Notes: a model not told the origin generated them from the sequence alone. A stretch of DNA of 64,000 bases from Acidovorax kalamii (GCF_002245625.1 NZ_NOIG01000006.1:1-64000), one strand, 5' to 3'; shown: positions 1 through 12,047, counted from the stretch's first letter. Program-made: numbers and translations.

Positions 1-10
1 CCCCGCCACT

Positions 11-838
11 GTGAACCGATCCCCACGCACGCACCGCAACCCCCGAGGCCGCACGGCCACGGCCGCCGCCCCCCGCCCCGCCTGGGGCTGGGCCCTGGTG
101 GGCGCCGTAGCCGGTGTGCTGCCCGCCGTGGTCGCGTTTGCGCCCGCGCACTGGCTGGCCAGCGGCGTGGCACGCGCCACCCAGGGGCAGGTGCAGCTGC
201 TGCAGGCACGCGGCACGGTCTGGACCGGCTCGGCCCAGCTGGTGCTGACCGGTGGCGCCGCCAGCCGCGACAGCGCCGCCCTGCCCGGCCGCGTGGACTG
301 GCAGCTGCGCCCCAACTTCGATGGCCTGCGCGTGCAGCTGCACGCCGCCTGCTGCACCCCCGCCCCCTTGCAGGCCCGGGTGCAGGCAAGCTGGGCGGGC
401 ATGACCCTGAAGGTGGCCGACGGCCAGAGCCAGTGGCCGGCCGCGCTGCTGGCGGGCCTGGGCACCCCCTGGAACACGCTGCAGCCCCAGGGCCAGCTGG
501 CCCTGCAGACCCAGGCGCTTGCCCTGCGCTGGGCAGCGGGCCGCATGCTGCTGTCGGGCCAGGCGCAGCTGGATGCACGCGCCATGTCGTCGCGCCTGTC
601 CACACTGCGCCCCATGGGCAGCTACCGGCTGGCCCTGCAAGGCGGCGAAGCGCCGACCCTCACGCTCAGCACCCTGGACGGCGCGCTGCAGCTCAGCGGC
701 ACGGGCCAGTGGGTGGGCCAACGCCTGCGGTTTGCGGGCGAGGCCAGCGCCGCCCCCGAGCGCGAGGCCGCCCTGTCGAATCTTCTGAACATCATCGGAC
801 GGCGCAATGGCGCGCGCTCCATCATTACCGTGGGTTGA
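11..838 (+). CDS. gspN: Type II secretion system protein N
   Basis: GspN is an accessory inner-membrane/periplasmic component of the type II secretion machinery. The 275-residue protein has a basic N terminus, one hydrophobic segment at about residues 27-50, then a periplasmic beta-rich domain beginning with the family hallmark ARGTVWTGSAQL. The GTG start at 11 overlaps a TGA at 12-14, which looks like the stop of the preceding gene (expected gspM), so translational coupling is likely. The stop lies 4 bases before the preferred gspD start. Family assignment rests on the hallmark and on position before gspD and gspE; the upstream part of the operon is outside the window. Confidence 0.85.
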   Translation: MNRSPRTHRNPRGRTATAAAPRPAWGWALVGAVAGVLPAVVAFAPAHWLASGVARATQGQVQLLQARGTVWTGSAQLVLTGGAASRDSAALPGRVDWQLRPNFDGLRVQLHAACCTPAPLQARVQASWAGMTLKVADGQSQWPAALLAGLGTPWNTLQPQGQLALQTQALALRWAAGRMLLSGQAQLDARAMSSRLSTLRPMGSYRLALQGGEAPTLTLSTLDGALQLSGTGQWVGQRLRFAGEASAAPEREAALSNLLNIIGRRNGARSIITVG

Positions 839-842
839 ATCT

Positions 843-3116
843 ATGACCTCCTTGTTGTCTCCACGCCTGCGTTTTGCTCTCAAAACAATAGCTGCAAGTG
901 CTTTACTAGCGGGCGGCAGCGGCCAAATTATTGCCCAAACTGCGATCGACACCCGCACTGGCAGCGTGCGCCCGAGCGAACCCGTCACGCTGAACTTCGC
1001 CAACGCCGAGATCGAGGCCGTGGCGCGCACCATGGCCACCATCACCGGCCGCAACGTGGTGGTGGACCCGCGCGTGAAAGGCCAGCTCAACCTGGTGACC
1101 GAACGCGCCGTCACCCCCGCGGCTGCGTTCCAGCAGTTCCTGGCCGCGCTGCGCCTGCAGGGCTTCACGGTGGTTGAGGCCGCAGGCCTGTACAAGGTGG
1201 TGCCCGAGGCCGACGCCAAGCTGCAAGGCGGCAACGTGAGCGTGGTGCAGGGCAGCAGCGGCAACGCGCCCAGCGGTGGGCAGATCGTCACGCAGATCTT
1301 CAAGCTCAACTTCGAGAACGCGGCCAACCTGGTGCCGGTGCTGCGCCCACTCATCAGCCCCAACAACACCATCAACGTGAACCCCGGCAACAACTCGCTG
1401 GTGATCACCGACTACGCCGACAACCTGCAGCGCCTGGCGCGCATCGTGGCAGCCATGGATGTCTCCAACGCCAGCGACGTGGAAGTGATTCCGCTGCGCA
1501 ACGCCATCGCCGCCGACATGGCGCCCCTGGTGGCCCGCCTGATCGACGGTGGCAGTGCGCCCGCCGCCACGCCCGGCCAGGCTGACACCTCGTTCAAGAC
1601 CACGCTGATCGCCGAGCCGCGCAGCAACTCGCTCATCCTGCGCGCAGCCAACCCGGCCCGCGTGGCCCAGGTGCGCGCGCTGGTGGACCGGCTGGACCAG
1701 CCGCCCGTGCCAGGCAGCAGCGCCGCCAGCGGCAACATCCATGTGGTCTACCTCAAGAACGCCGATGCCACCAAGCTCGCCACCACCCTGCGCGCGGCCA
1801 TGGCGGCCATGGGCACGGGCAGCGCTACCGGGGCCGGTGGTGGCGGCAGCCCGGCCGCCGCAGCCCCCAGCACGGGCCTGAGCGGCGGTGGCAGCAGTGG
1901 CAACATGCTGTCCACGGGCAGCGGCCTGTCGGGCTCCGGCAGCAACAGCGGGCTCGGTTCTGGCAGCAGCGCCATGGGCACCAGCGCCACCAACAACAAC
2001 CAGCCCTCCACGGGCGGCCTGATCCAGGCCGACCCCACCACCAACTCGCTCATCATCACGGCCCCCGAGCCGCTGTATCGCCAGCTGCGCGCCGTGATCG
2101 ACAAGCTCGACGGCCGCCGCGCGCAGGTTCTCGTGGAGAGTCTGATCGTGGAAGTCTCTGCCAACAAGGTGGCTGAGTTCGGCATCCAGTGGCAAGGCCT
2201 GCTGGGCAAGCAAGGCGACGGCACGATTGGCGTGATTGGCTCCAACTCGGGCCAGGCGGGCATGAATATCCTAAATGCCACCGCCGCGCTGGCCACGGGC
2301 AATTACACCGCGCTCACCGGCAACAGCGGCTTGGGCAACGGCCTGAACCTGGCCCTCGCACCACGCATCAATGGCCAGTACTACCTGGGTGCGCTGGCCA
2401 ACTTCCTGCAAAACAGCGGCGATGCCAACGTGCTCTCCACCCCCAACCTGATGACGCTGGACAACGAAGAGGCGCGCATCATCATCGGCAACAACGTGCC
2501 CTTTGTGACGGGCTCTTACGCCAACAGCTCTGGCAGCAGCACGGTCAACCCGTTCACCACTGTGGAGCGCAAGGACGTGGGCCTGATGCTCAAGGTTCGC
2601 CCGCAGATCAGCGAGAACGGCACGGTGAAGATGGCGATCTACCAGGAGGTCTCCAAGATCGACTCCGCGACCCTCAGCAACGCCAACGGCCCCACCACCA
2701 GCAAGCGATCCATCGAATCGAACGTGGTGGTGGACGATGGCAGCATCATCGTGATCGGCGGCCTGCTGGAGGACAGTTATTCACAGGGCCAGGACAAGGT
2801 GCCGGTGATGGGTGATCTGCCCGTGGTGGGCGGTCTGTTCCGCAGCGAGAACCGGTCGCGCAACAAGACCAACCTGATGGTGTTCCTGCGCCCCATTGTG
2901 GTGCGCGATGCTGCGACCAGCGAAGCGCTGATGGCCGACCGCTACGAGGCGATCCGTGCTCTGCAACAAACCACGCAACCTCCCGCCAGCGTAGTGATGA
3001 AGTCTGTGTCCGGCGCACCGATCCTGCCAGCGCTCCCCCCGCGCGCTGAACCCGCCGGTGGCACCGCACCCGCCCAGCCCCTGGCTCCTTTGCCCCCTGA
3101 GGCCTCGCCACGCTGA
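843..3116 (+). CDS. gspD: Type II secretion outer-membrane secretin GspD
   Basis: Secretin forming the outer-membrane exit channel of type II secretion. I start it at ATG 843, not the in-frame ATG 807 inside gspN, because 843 gives a clean signal peptide (residues 1-31, ending IIAQ). Order: N0 (about 45-115), N1 and N2 (KH-like; repeated IPLRNA and NSLI patterns), N3 split by a Gly/Ser/Ala-rich loop of about 70 residues (about 325-395), then the secretin core with VPFVTGSYA, DVGLMLKVRP and VVDDGSIIVIGGL. The C-terminal tail is Pro/Ala-rich. Oddity: the DNA for most of the signal peptide (880-936) is a copy of the dispersed ~55-bp repeat. 757 residues, normal for GspD. Confidence 0.96.
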   Translation: MTSLLSPRLRFALKTIAASALLAGGSGQIIAQTAIDTRTGSVRPSEPVTLNFANAEIEAVARTMATITGRNVVVDPRVKGQLNLVTERAVTPAAAFQQFLAALRLQGFTVVEAAGLYKVVPEADAKLQGGNVSVVQGSSGNAPSGGQIVTQIFKLNFENAANLVPVLRPLISPNNTINVNPGNNSLVITDYADNLQRLARIVAAMDVSNASDVEVIPLRNAIAADMAPLVARLIDGGSAPAATPGQADTSFKTTLIAEPRSNSLILRAANPARVAQVRALVDRLDQPPVPGSSAASGNIHVVYLKNADATKLATTLRAAMAAMGTGSATGAGGGGSPAAAAPSTGLSGGGSSGNMLSTGSGLSGSGSNSGLGSGSSAMGTSATNNNQPSTGGLIQADPTTNSLIITAPEPLYRQLRAVIDKLDGRRAQVLVESLIVEVSANKVAEFGIQWQGLLGKQGDGTIGVIGSNSGQAGMNILNATAALATGNYTALTGNSGLGNGLNLALAPRINGQYYLGALANFLQNSGDANVLSTPNLMTLDNEEARIIIGNNVPFVTGSYANSSGSSTVNPFTTVERKDVGLMLKVRPQISENGTVKMAIYQEVSKIDSATLSNANGPTTSKRSIESNVVVDDGSIIVIGGLLEDSYSQGQDKVPVMGDLPVVGGLFRSENRSRNKTNLMVFLRPIVVRDAATSEALMADRYEAIRALQQTTQPPASVVMKSVSGAPILPALPPRAEPAGGTAPAQPLAPLPPEASPR
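880..936 (+). repeat. Dispersed ~55-bp repeat (family 1), copy inside gspD signal-peptide coding region
   Basis: The segment begins CAAAACAATAGCTGCAAGTG and ends GGCCAAATTATTGCC. It aligns almost base for base with the copy inside dapF (44117-44175): CAAAAC.ATAGCTG.AAG.GCTTTAC......GGCGGCA.CGGCCA. Read in the gspD frame it encodes the hydrophobic core and end of the signal peptide. Confidence 0.8.
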
Positions 3117-3130
3117 AGGGGCCACGACGC

Positions 3131-4519
3131 ATGCGCCACCCCCTGCCCTACGCCTTTGCCCGCACGGCCCAGCTGCTGCTGGAGGATGACGGCCACCAGC
3201 TTGTGCTGTGGCATGGCCCCAGCCCCGACGCGGGTGCGCTGTCCGAGGTGCTGCGCAAGCACCCCGTGCAGCAGTTGCTGCCGCTCGATGCCCCCGGCCT
3301 GGCCCAGCGCATCAGCGCGGCCTACTCGCACAGCGAATCGAGCGCCGCCACGGTGGTCAGCGAGGTCGAGAGCGATGCCGACCTCTCGCGCATGATGCAG
3401 GAGCTGCCCGCCGTCGAGGACTTGCTGGAGTCGGCAGGCGATGCGCCCATCATCCGCATGCTCAACGCGCTACTCACGCAGGCGGCGCGCGACGGCGCAA
3501 GCGACATCCACATCGAGCCCTACGAGCGGCATTCGAGCGTGCGCTTTCGGGTGGACGGCACGCTGCGCGAGGTGGTGCAACCCAACCGCGCACTGCACGC
3601 CGCCCTGATCTCGCGCCTGAAGATCATGGCCGATCTGGACATCAGCGAAAAGCGCCTGCCACAGGACGGCCGCATCAGCCTGCGCCTGGGCACCCGCGCC
3701 ATCGACGTGCGCGTGTCCACCCTGCCCAGCGCCCATGGCGAACGCGCGGTGCTGCGCCTGCTGGACAAAAGCGAAAGCAAGCTCAGCCTGGAATCCGTGG
3801 GCATGCAGGGTGACACGCTGCAGCGCTTCGAGGGCCTGATCAGCCAGCCACACGGCATCATCCTGGTGACCGGGCCCACGGGCTCGGGCAAGACTACCAC
3901 GCTGTATGCGGGCCTGGGGCGGCTGGACGCCACGCGCAACAACATCATGACGGTGGAAGACCCCATCGAATACGAGCTGCCGGGCGTGGGCCAGACGCAG
4001 GTCAACAGCAAGATCGACCTGACCTTCGCCAAGGCCCTGCGCGCCATCCTGCGCCAGGACCCGGACATCATCATGATCGGCGAAATCCGCGACTTCGAGA
4101 CCGCGCAGATCGCCATCCAGGCCTCACTGACGGGCCACCTAGTGCTGGCCACGCTGCACACCAACGACGCCGCCAGCGCCGTCACGCGCCTGACCGACAT
4201 GGGCGTGGAGCCCTTCCTGCTGTCGTCTTCCTTGCTGGGCGTGCTGGCCCAGCGGCTGGTGCGCAAATACTGCACCCACTGCCACGGTGCGGGCTGCGAT
4301 GCCTGCGGCCACACGGGCTACGCGGGCCGCACGGGCGTGTTCGAGCTGCTGGTGACGAACGACGCCATTCGCGCACAGATCCACAACCAGGCCTCCGAGG
4401 CCGACATCCGCGCCGCCGCCATGGCCGATGGCATGGCCCTGATGCGCGAAGATGGCGAGCGCCTGATTGCGGCGGGCATCACCAGCCGCGAAGAAGTGCT
4501 GCGGGTGACGCGGGATTGA
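3131..4519 (+). CDS. gspE: Type II secretion ATPase GspE
   Basis: Cytoplasmic secretion ATPase that powers the pseudopilus. 462 residues. N1E-like region to about 110, then the PilB/GspE core: Walker A GPTGSGKTT (about residue 248), Asp box EDPIEY, Walker B IMIGEIRDFETA and His box LATLHTNDAA. The zinc-binding tetracysteine motif is compact: YCTHCHGAGCDACG, CxxC-x4-CxxC, where classical GspE has a much longer spacer. Starts 14 bases after gspD. No gspF follows; the operon ends in two repeats, so the remaining gsp genes must be upstream or elsewhere. Confidence 0.96.
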   Translation: MRHPLPYAFARTAQLLLEDDGHQLVLWHGPSPDAGALSEVLRKHPVQQLLPLDAPGLAQRISAAYSHSESSAATVVSEVESDADLSRMMQELPAVEDLLESAGDAPIIRMLNALLTQAARDGASDIHIEPYERHSSVRFRVDGTLREVVQPNRALHAALISRLKIMADLDISEKRLPQDGRISLRLGTRAIDVRVSTLPSAHGERAVLRLLDKSESKLSLESVGMQGDTLQRFEGLISQPHGIILVTGPTGSGKTTTLYAGLGRLDATRNNIMTVEDPIEYELPGVGQTQVNSKIDLTFAKALRAILRQDPDIIMIGEIRDFETAQIAIQASLTGHLVLATLHTNDAASAVTRLTDMGVEPFLLSSSLLGVLAQRLVRKYCTHCHGAGCDACGHTGYAGRTGVFELLVTNDAIRAQIHNQASEADIRAAAMADGMALMREDGERLIAAGITSREEVLRVTRD

Positions 4520-4528
4520 AGTGAAACA

Positions 4529-4650
4529 CCCCCTGAGTCGCTTCGCGCCTTCCCCCTCTCTCGCCTTGCTGCGCAAGTCGGGAGGGGGACGCCCCCGGTG
4601 CAGCGGGGCGGCCCTTGCACGGGGGCGCTGGCCTGGGCCGCGCCGGTTTC
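4529..4650 (+). repeat. Family 2 dispersed repeat (CCCCCTGAG type) after gspE
   Basis: Starts CCCCCTGAGTCGCTTCGCGCC about 10 bases after the gspE stop and ends in GGCCTGGGCCGCGCCGGTTTC. The same start, middle (GGGGCGGCCCTTGC) and end are seen at 55037-55161 and 62433-62530 and, inverted, at 42928-43032. Contains G/C-rich hairpins and may act as a transcription terminator. Confidence 0.8.
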
Positions 4651-4675
4651 ACCAGCCATGCGCCCTTCGCTATCG

Positions 4676-4731
4676 CTTTGATAGCTGCTAGCGCTTGATG
4701 GATAAGCGCTAGTGGCCTGAATACCTCAAAC
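4676..4731 (+). repeat. Family 1 dispersed repeat, intergenic copy
   Basis: TTTGATAGCTGCTAGCGCTTG followed by GGATAAGCGCTAGTGGCC; the AGCGCTT/AAGCGCT halves form an inverted repeat. Lies between the family 2 copy and the 3' end of the chemoreceptor gene. Confidence 0.8.
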
Positions 4732-4738
4732 CCAAAAA

Positions 4739-6373
4739 CTACCGGATCTGCAGCGCAGGCCGGTGCCCCACCGGGGCCGCTGGGGCTGCGGTCATTTCGA
4801 ACGCCACAGAGGCGCCATCCTGCAGCTTGAACTGGCTGACCGCATTGGTCAGGTGGTGCGCCTGCTCCCTGAGGGATTCGGACGCGGCCGTGGACTCCTC
4901 CACCAGCGCCGCGTTCTGCTGCGTCATCTGGTCAAGCTGGGTGACCGACTGGCTGATCTGGCCGATGTTGTCGCTTTGCTCGGCCGACGAGGCGGTGATC
5001 TCGGCAATGATGTCCGACACGCGGCGCACGCTGCTCACGATCTCGGTCATGGTCTGGCCCGCCTGGCTCACCAGGCGCGAGCCGTCTTCCACCCGCTCCA
5101 CCGACGAACCGATCAGGCCCTTGATCTCCTTGGCCGCCTCGGCGCTGCGCTGCGCGAGGTTGCGCACTTCGCTGGCCACCACCGCAAAACCGCGGCCCTG
5201 CTCACCCGCGCGTGCGGCCTCCACGGCGGCGTTGAGCGCGAGGATGTTGGTCTGAAAAGCGATGGAGTCGATCACGCCCGTGATGTCGGCAATCTTGCGC
5301 GAGCTGGTGGTGATCTGGTCCATGGTGGTCACCACCTGCGACACCACGGCGCCGCCACGCGCAGCCACTTCGGCGGCCGATGAGGCGAAGTCGCTGGCTT
5401 GGCGCGATGACTGGGCGCTTTGCTGCACCGTGCTGGTCAGCACTTCCATCGACGAGGCGGTTTCTTCGAGGTTGGCGGCCGTCTGCTCGGTGCGGTGGCT
5501 CAGGTCGTGGTTGCCACTGGCAATCTCGGAGCTGGCCGTGGAGATGTTGCCCGCTGCATCCTGCACTTCGCGCACCAGGCTGCGCAACGCATCCTGCATG
5601 CGGCCCATGGCACCCACCAGCTGGCCCACCTCATCCTGGTTCATGGGCGCCACATCGCGCGACAGATCGCCGCTGGCGATGCGTTCGGCCAGTTCCTGGG
5701 CTTGGCCCAACGACTTGGTGATGGAGCGCACGCTGAAGAAGGTGAGCGGGATCAGCACCGCCAGCCCCAGCACCAGCCCGATGCCGATCAGCGCCGACAT
5801 GGTGGAGGTGCGCGACTCGACGCCCGCACGGGCTTCGTCCATCTGCGTGCGGGCCGAGCTGGCCAGGCTGGAGAACAGCTTGTCGGTGGCCTCCATGTGC
5901 ACCTTGAGGCGGTCGGCATAGGCCCCGCCGCCGGCACCGTCCAGCTGCGCACCCTCGATCTTCTCGAAGATGGGGGAGATGCCGGTTTCGTACTGCTTGA
6001 TCTCGTCCAGCGACTTGTCGATGGAGGCCACAAACGCCGCGTCGCCCGACTGCACCTGCCGCACCTCGGCCAGGCTCTTGCGCAGCGAAGCCAGGGTCTT
6101 GGCCCAGGACTCGCGCAGGGCAGACACCTCGACCGAGTTGTTGAAATTGATGATGATGTCTTTTTCGGTCCGGCGGAGGTCACCCAGGGTGGTGCGCAGC
6201 TCGGACATGTCGGTCAGCGTCTGCACCCGCTCGGAGAACAGCACCTGCAGCGTGCCACGCGTGCGGTCCAGGGCCACATAACCCATCGCACCAATGACGA
6301 CCAGAAGAATCAGGGAAAAGACGGTTCCGAAATAGAGACGCGTGCGGATGGAGAAGCGGCCGAGAGCATTCAT
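4739..6373 (-). CDS. Methyl-accepting chemotaxis protein with four-helix-type sensor
   Basis: Inner-membrane chemoreceptor, 544 residues. TM1 about 14-34; periplasmic all-helical sensor about 35-190 (four-helix-bundle type, ligand unknown); TM2 about 195-215; HAMP; then the signalling domain with the hairpin tip [24 protein letters not shown] at 6373 is preceded by AGGAAGAG. The C terminus (PALQIR) lacks the W-x-x-F tether pentapeptide, so if it is methylated this may depend on other receptors. It is a lone gene on the minus strand between gspE and thiC. Confidence 0.95.
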   Translation of the reverse strand: MNALGRFSIRTRLYFGTVFSLILLVVIGAMGYVALDRTRGTLQVLFSERVQTLTDMSELRTTLGDLRRTEKDIIINFNNSVEVSALRESWAKTLASLRKSLAEVRQVQSGDAAFVASIDKSLDEIKQYETGISPIFEKIEGAQLDGAGGGAYADRLKVHMEATDKLFSSLASSARTQMDEARAGVESRTSTMSALIGIGLVLGLAVLIPLTFFSVRSITKSLGQAQELAERIASGDLSRDVAPMNQDEVGQLVGAMGRMQDALRSLVREVQDAAGNISTASSEIASGNHDLSHRTEQTAANLEETASSMEVLTSTVQQSAQSSRQASDFASSAAEVAARGGAVVSQVVTTMDQITTSSRKIADITGVIDSIAFQTNILALNAAVEAARAGEQGRGFAVVASEVRNLAQRSAEAAKEIKGLIGSSVERVEDGSRLVSQAGQTMTEIVSSVRRVSDIIAEITASSAEQSDNIGQISQSVTQLDQMTQQNAALVEESTAASESLREQAHHLTNAVSQFKLQDGASVAFEMTAAPAAPVGHRPALQIR

Positions 6374-6565
6374 GGCTCTTCCTTACAATTTTTAACAGAC
6401 TACCCAGCATAGCAAATTTGGTGCCACACCCACCAACCGGCCTTCTGGGCCGGACGTTGGGGGAAATATAGGCCCAGCCGCCGCCCCCGCCGCACAGGGT
6501 AAGCACGGCCCCATGGCCCTTTTGTAGGGAAACCACGGGGCCAGTAGCCGCTCTTATCCAGCCGT

Positions 6566-8703
<2,138 letters not shown>

Positions 8704-8758
8704 GGCGCGAGTATAGGGCAGAGGAAAACCGGGGTGGCAAAGCACCCGCATCAGGGCA

Positions 8759-8935
8759 TCAGGCTAGGCGGCCAATGAAGATCACTGCAAAGAAGAAGAC
8801 GGTCGCAATCACCGTCCATTTGAGGATGACCAGCCCCAGGCGCTTGTAGCGCGCCTGCCCGGTACCGGCATAAAACGCAAACGACACGGCCGCCGCCAGA
8901 AGCAGCAGCATGGCCAGCCAGCGGAAGATCAGCAT
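8759..8935 (-). CDS. Small two-helix membrane protein, unknown function
   Basis: 58 residues from ATG 8935: a first hydrophobic helix (about 2-23), a short basic linker (QARYKR), a second helix (about 33-55), ending IGRLA. It starts 7 bases after the lpxC stop on the same strand, so it is probably co-transcribed. A longer in-frame start at 9019 would lie inside lpxC and is unlikely. I recognise no domain; role in envelope biology is only suggested by position. Confidence 0.75.
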   Translation of the reverse strand: MLIFRWLAMLLLLAAAVSFAFYAGTGQARYKRLGLVILKWTVIATVFFFAVIFIGRLA

Positions 8936-8942
8936 CGCAGCA

Positions 8943-9866
8943 CTACCAGGCGCGCACGGGCTGCGCAAAACCGGTGGGGGCCTGGCGTTCGTCCTCGAAG
9001 GTGACCACCTCCCAGGCATCGCGCTGGGCCAGCAGCTCGCGCAGCAGCAGGTTGTTCATGGCGTGGCCCGACCGGAACGCGCTGTAGGCCGCCAGCAGGG
9101 GCTTGCCAATGAGGTACAGATCGCCCATGGCGTCCAGGATCTTGTGCTTCACAAACTCGTCGTCGTAACGCAGGCCGTCGCTGTTGAGCACCTTGTAGTC
9201 GTCCATCACGATGGCGTTGTCCAGCCCGCCGCCCAGCGCCAGGCCGTTGGAGCGCATCATTTCCACATCGCGTGTGAAGCCGAAGGTGCGGGCGCGGGCG
9301 ATGTCGCGGCTGTAGTTGCCCTTGCCCAGGTCAAACTCCACGCGCTGGCCGGTCGAATCCACGGCCGGGTGGTCAAAGTCGATTTCAAAGCTGAGCTTGT
9401 AGCCGTGGTACGGCGTGAGGCGCGCCCACTTGGCGTTGGCGCCTTCACCCTCGCGCACCTCCACGGGCCGGGTGACGCGGATAAAACGCTTGGGGGCGTT
9501 CTGCAACTCCACCCCGGCGCTTTGCAGCAGGAACACAAACGAAGCCGAAGACCCGTCGAGGATAGGGACCTCTTCGGCCGTGATGTCCACATACAGGTTG
9601 TCGAGCCCCAGGCCCGCGCAGGCCGACATCAGGTGCTCCACCGTGTGCACCTTGGCGTTGCCCACCGCGATGGTGGAGGCCAGCCGCGTGTCCGTGACGG
9701 CCTCGGCCCGGATCGGAATGTCCACGGGCTGGGGCAGGTCCACCCGGCGGAAGACGATGCCGGTGTCCGGCTGGGCCGGGCGCAGCGTCAGTTCGACCCG
9801 CTGGCCGCTGTGCAGTCCGACGCCGACGGCGCGGGTCAATGTCTTGAGGGTGCGTTGCTGGAGCAT
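8943..9866 (-). CDS. lpxC: UDP-3-O-acyl-N-acetylglucosamine deacetylase LpxC
   Basis: Zinc deacetylase catalysing the committed step of lipid A synthesis in the cytoplasm. 307 residues, normal length. Zinc and catalytic signatures: [31 protein letters not shown] (HKxxDxxGD) and the late SGHAMNN histidine. N-terminal [18 protein letters not shown] is diagnostic. In many proteobacteria lpxC directly follows ftsZ; here a chemoreceptor gene and a terminator separate them. Confidence 0.98.
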   Translation of the reverse strand: MLQQRTLKTLTRAVGVGLHSGQRVELTLRPAQPDTGIVFRRVDLPQPVDIPIRAEAVTDTRLASTIAVGNAKVHTVEHLMSACAGLGLDNLYVDITAEEVPILDGSSASFVFLLQSAGVELQNAPKRFIRVTRPVEVREGEGANAKWARLTPYHGYKLSFEIDFDHPAVDSTGQRVEFDLGKGNYSRDIARARTFGFTRDVEMMRSNGLALGGGLDNAIVMDDYKVLNSDGLRYDDEFVKHKILDAMGDLYLIGKPLLAAYSAFRSGHAMNNLLLRELLAQRDAWEVVTFEDERQAPTGFAQPVRAW

Positions 9867-10085
9867 CCGCGCATTTTAGTTTCTGCCCCCCTGCCCCGCA
9901 CACACTGAGGTTTTGCGCGCTCGCGCGTGCCGGGTAGGTAGAGCTACCGCAGCGTTTTCACCTACTGCGCCCGGCCCGGCCTTCGCCGCACAATCCTCTG
10001 GCGGCAGCGCCCCGGCGCACCCTGCAAATACAAAGTGACAGCCTACAGAGACCGACAGACGCCGCCCCACCGGAGAAAGCACACC

Positions 10086-11867
10086 ATGAGCAAGCTCAGC
10101 TTCAAAATGAAAATCATGCTCATGATCGGCACCGCACTTGCTGCGCTGCTGATCATGGCCATCATGTCCCTGCTGCAGGAGCGCCGGCTCATCAGTGAAT
10201 CGCGCAAAGACCTGCTGACCACAGCCGTCCAGTCCGCCCACAGCATCGTGGCGGCCTACCAGGCCAAGGCTGCCAGCGGCGCCATGCCGCAGGAAGAAGC
10301 CCAGAAGGCCGCCAAGGAGGCCCTGCGCCTGGCGCGCTACGGTGGCCCCGAGGGCAAAACCGAGTACTTCTATATCTGGACCACCGAAGGCGTGGGGGTG
10401 ATGCACCCCTTCAAGCCCGAATGGGATGGGCAGGACATGCTGGGCAAGGTCAAGGACGGATCGGGCGTGGACATCATCGGCCTGCTTGTGAACGGCATGC
10501 GCAGCAGCAAGGATGGCAAGGCGTTTGTGCCCACCATGTTTGCCCGCCCCGGCCAGACCACGGCCGTGCCCAAGCTGCAGTACATCGTGCGGGTGGAAGG
10601 ATGGAACTGGATGGTGGGCTCGGGCCTGTACACCGATGACGTGGATGTCCTGCTGCAAAAGGCCCTGTGGTCCAGCCTGGCGCTGGTGGTGGTGGTGTTC
10701 CTGGTGGTGGGAGCCATCGGCCTGATCGTGTCGCGCTCGGTGCTGCGCCAGATCGGTGGCGAGCCCACCGAGGCCATCGCCATCATGCAGGAAGTGGCCG
10801 AAGGGAACCTGGATGCGCAGATCCCGACCTCCCATCCGGGCTCGATGCTCGACGGCCTGGCCCACATGGTCACCTCGCTGCGCAAGCTGGTCACCGAAGT
10901 GCGGTCTGCCACGGACAGCATTGCCACGGCGTCGGGCGAAATTGCCCAGGGCAACAACGACCTGGCCCACCGCACCGAAGACACGGCCAGCAACCTGCAG
11001 ACCACGGCCAGCAGCATGGAAGAGCTGACCAGCACCGTCAAGCAGACCTCGGACTCGGCGCAGACCGCCAACCAGATGGCGACATCCGCTGCCGCCGTGG
11101 CGGCACGGGGCGGCGAGGTCGTGTCCCGCGTGGTGTCCACCATGCAGGACATCAACGCCAGCAGCAACAAGATCAGCGACATCATCGGCGTGATCGACGG
11201 CATCGCGTTCCAGACCAACATCCTGGCGCTCAACGCCGCCGTCGAGGCCGCCCGCGCAGGCGAACAGGGGCGCGGTTTTGCTGTGGTCGCTAGCGAGGTG
11301 CGCAGCCTGGCCCAGCGCAGCGCCGCAGCCGCCAAGGAGATCAAGGCCCTGATCGATGCGTCTGTGGAAAAGGTCGCATCGGGCACGCAGCTGGTGGGCA
11401 ACGCAGGCGCCACCATGACCGAGATCGTGGACAGCGTGCAACGCGTGACGGACATCATTGGAGAGATCCGCTCGGCCACTTCCGAGCAGAGCCAGGGCAT
11501 TGCCCAGGTCAACACCGCCGTGAACCAGCTGGACCAGATGACGCAGCAGAATTCGGCGCTGGTGGAGCAGTCTGCTGCAGCCGCCGACAGCCTGCGCGAG
11601 CAGGCCATGAAGCTCACCCAGGTGGTGGCGCTGTTCCGCGTGAATGGCAGCACGGCGGCCCCCGCTCCAGCCAGCCGCCCCGCGCCCGCGCCCCGGCCCC
11701 CAGCAACCGCCCCTGCCGTGCGTGCCGCCGCGCCCCGCCCGGCCCTGGCCAAAGCCCCGGCAGCGCGCCCCGCAGCCTCGGCGCCCAAACCGGCAGCGGC
11801 CCTGCCGCCCAAGGCCAGCAGCCCCAAGCCCGCAGCAGACAACAACGACGACTGGGAATCCTTTTAA
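10086..11867 (+). CDS. Methyl-accepting chemotaxis protein with single Cache sensor
   Basis: 593 residues. I start at ATG 10086 (GGAGAAAG upstream), not the earlier in-frame ATG 10035. TM1 about 8-30; periplasmic single-Cache (sCache_2-like) domain about 35-190 with EYFYIWTTEGVGVMHP and VEGWNWMVGSGLY; TM2 about 195-215; HAMP; signalling domain with the conserved [18 protein letters not shown] tip. A long Pro/Ala-rich linker ends in DDWESF, a W-x-x-F tail like the CheR-binding pentapeptide of enterobacterial receptors. Sits on the plus strand inside the otherwise minus-strand dcw-lpxC region. Confidence 0.95.
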   Translation: MSKLSFKMKIMLMIGTALAALLIMAIMSLLQERRLISESRKDLLTTAVQSAHSIVAAYQAKAASGAMPQEEAQKAAKEALRLARYGGPEGKTEYFYIWTTEGVGVMHPFKPEWDGQDMLGKVKDGSGVDIIGLLVNGMRSSKDGKAFVPTMFARPGQTTAVPKLQYIVRVEGWNWMVGSGLYTDDVDVLLQKALWSSLALVVVVFLVVGAIGLIVSRSVLRQIGGEPTEAIAIMQEVAEGNLDAQIPTSHPGSMLDGLAHMVTSLRKLVTEVRSATDSIATASGEIAQGNNDLAHRTEDTASNLQTTASSMEELTSTVKQTSDSAQTANQMATSAAAVAARGGEVVSRVVSTMQDINASSNKISDIIGVIDGIAFQTNILALNAAVEAARAGEQGRGFAVVASEVRSLAQRSAAAAKEIKALIDASVEKVASGTQLVGNAGATMTEIVDSVQRVTDIIGEIRSATSEQSQGIAQVNTAVNQLDQMTQQNSALVEQSAAAADSLREQAMKLTQVVALFRVNGSTAAPAPASRPAPAPRPPATAPAVRAAAPRPALAKAPAARPAASAPKPAAALPPKASSPKPAADNNDDWESF

Positions 11868-11965
11868 AGGTCTGATATTGAACGGCTGAAGCAATGACTT
11901 CGCCGCGCGGGTGCCTTCGCCCCCGCAAAGCCAGCCACCGCATCCATCCCGCCGCCACCAAAAGA

Positions 11966-11999
11966 AAAACCCTGCCAGCGTGAGCTGGCAGGGTTTTTT
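11966..11999. terminator. Bidirectional terminator between chemoreceptor and ftsZ
   Basis: Inverted repeat AAAACCCTGCCAGC / GCTGGCAGGGTTTT with a 4-base loop, flanked by A and T runs on both strands, so it can end transcription from both converging genes. Confidence 0.9.
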
Positions 12000-12047
12000 G
12001 ATGGAGGCTTGCTCAGCCCCGGAAGCACCGGAGCCGCAGCCCACCAA

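Noticed and set aside
9876..12047. 723-codon minus-strand frame opposite the Cache chemoreceptor
   Set aside because: Low-complexity Gly/Ala/His/Arg composition, crosses a bidirectional terminator, no family resemblance.
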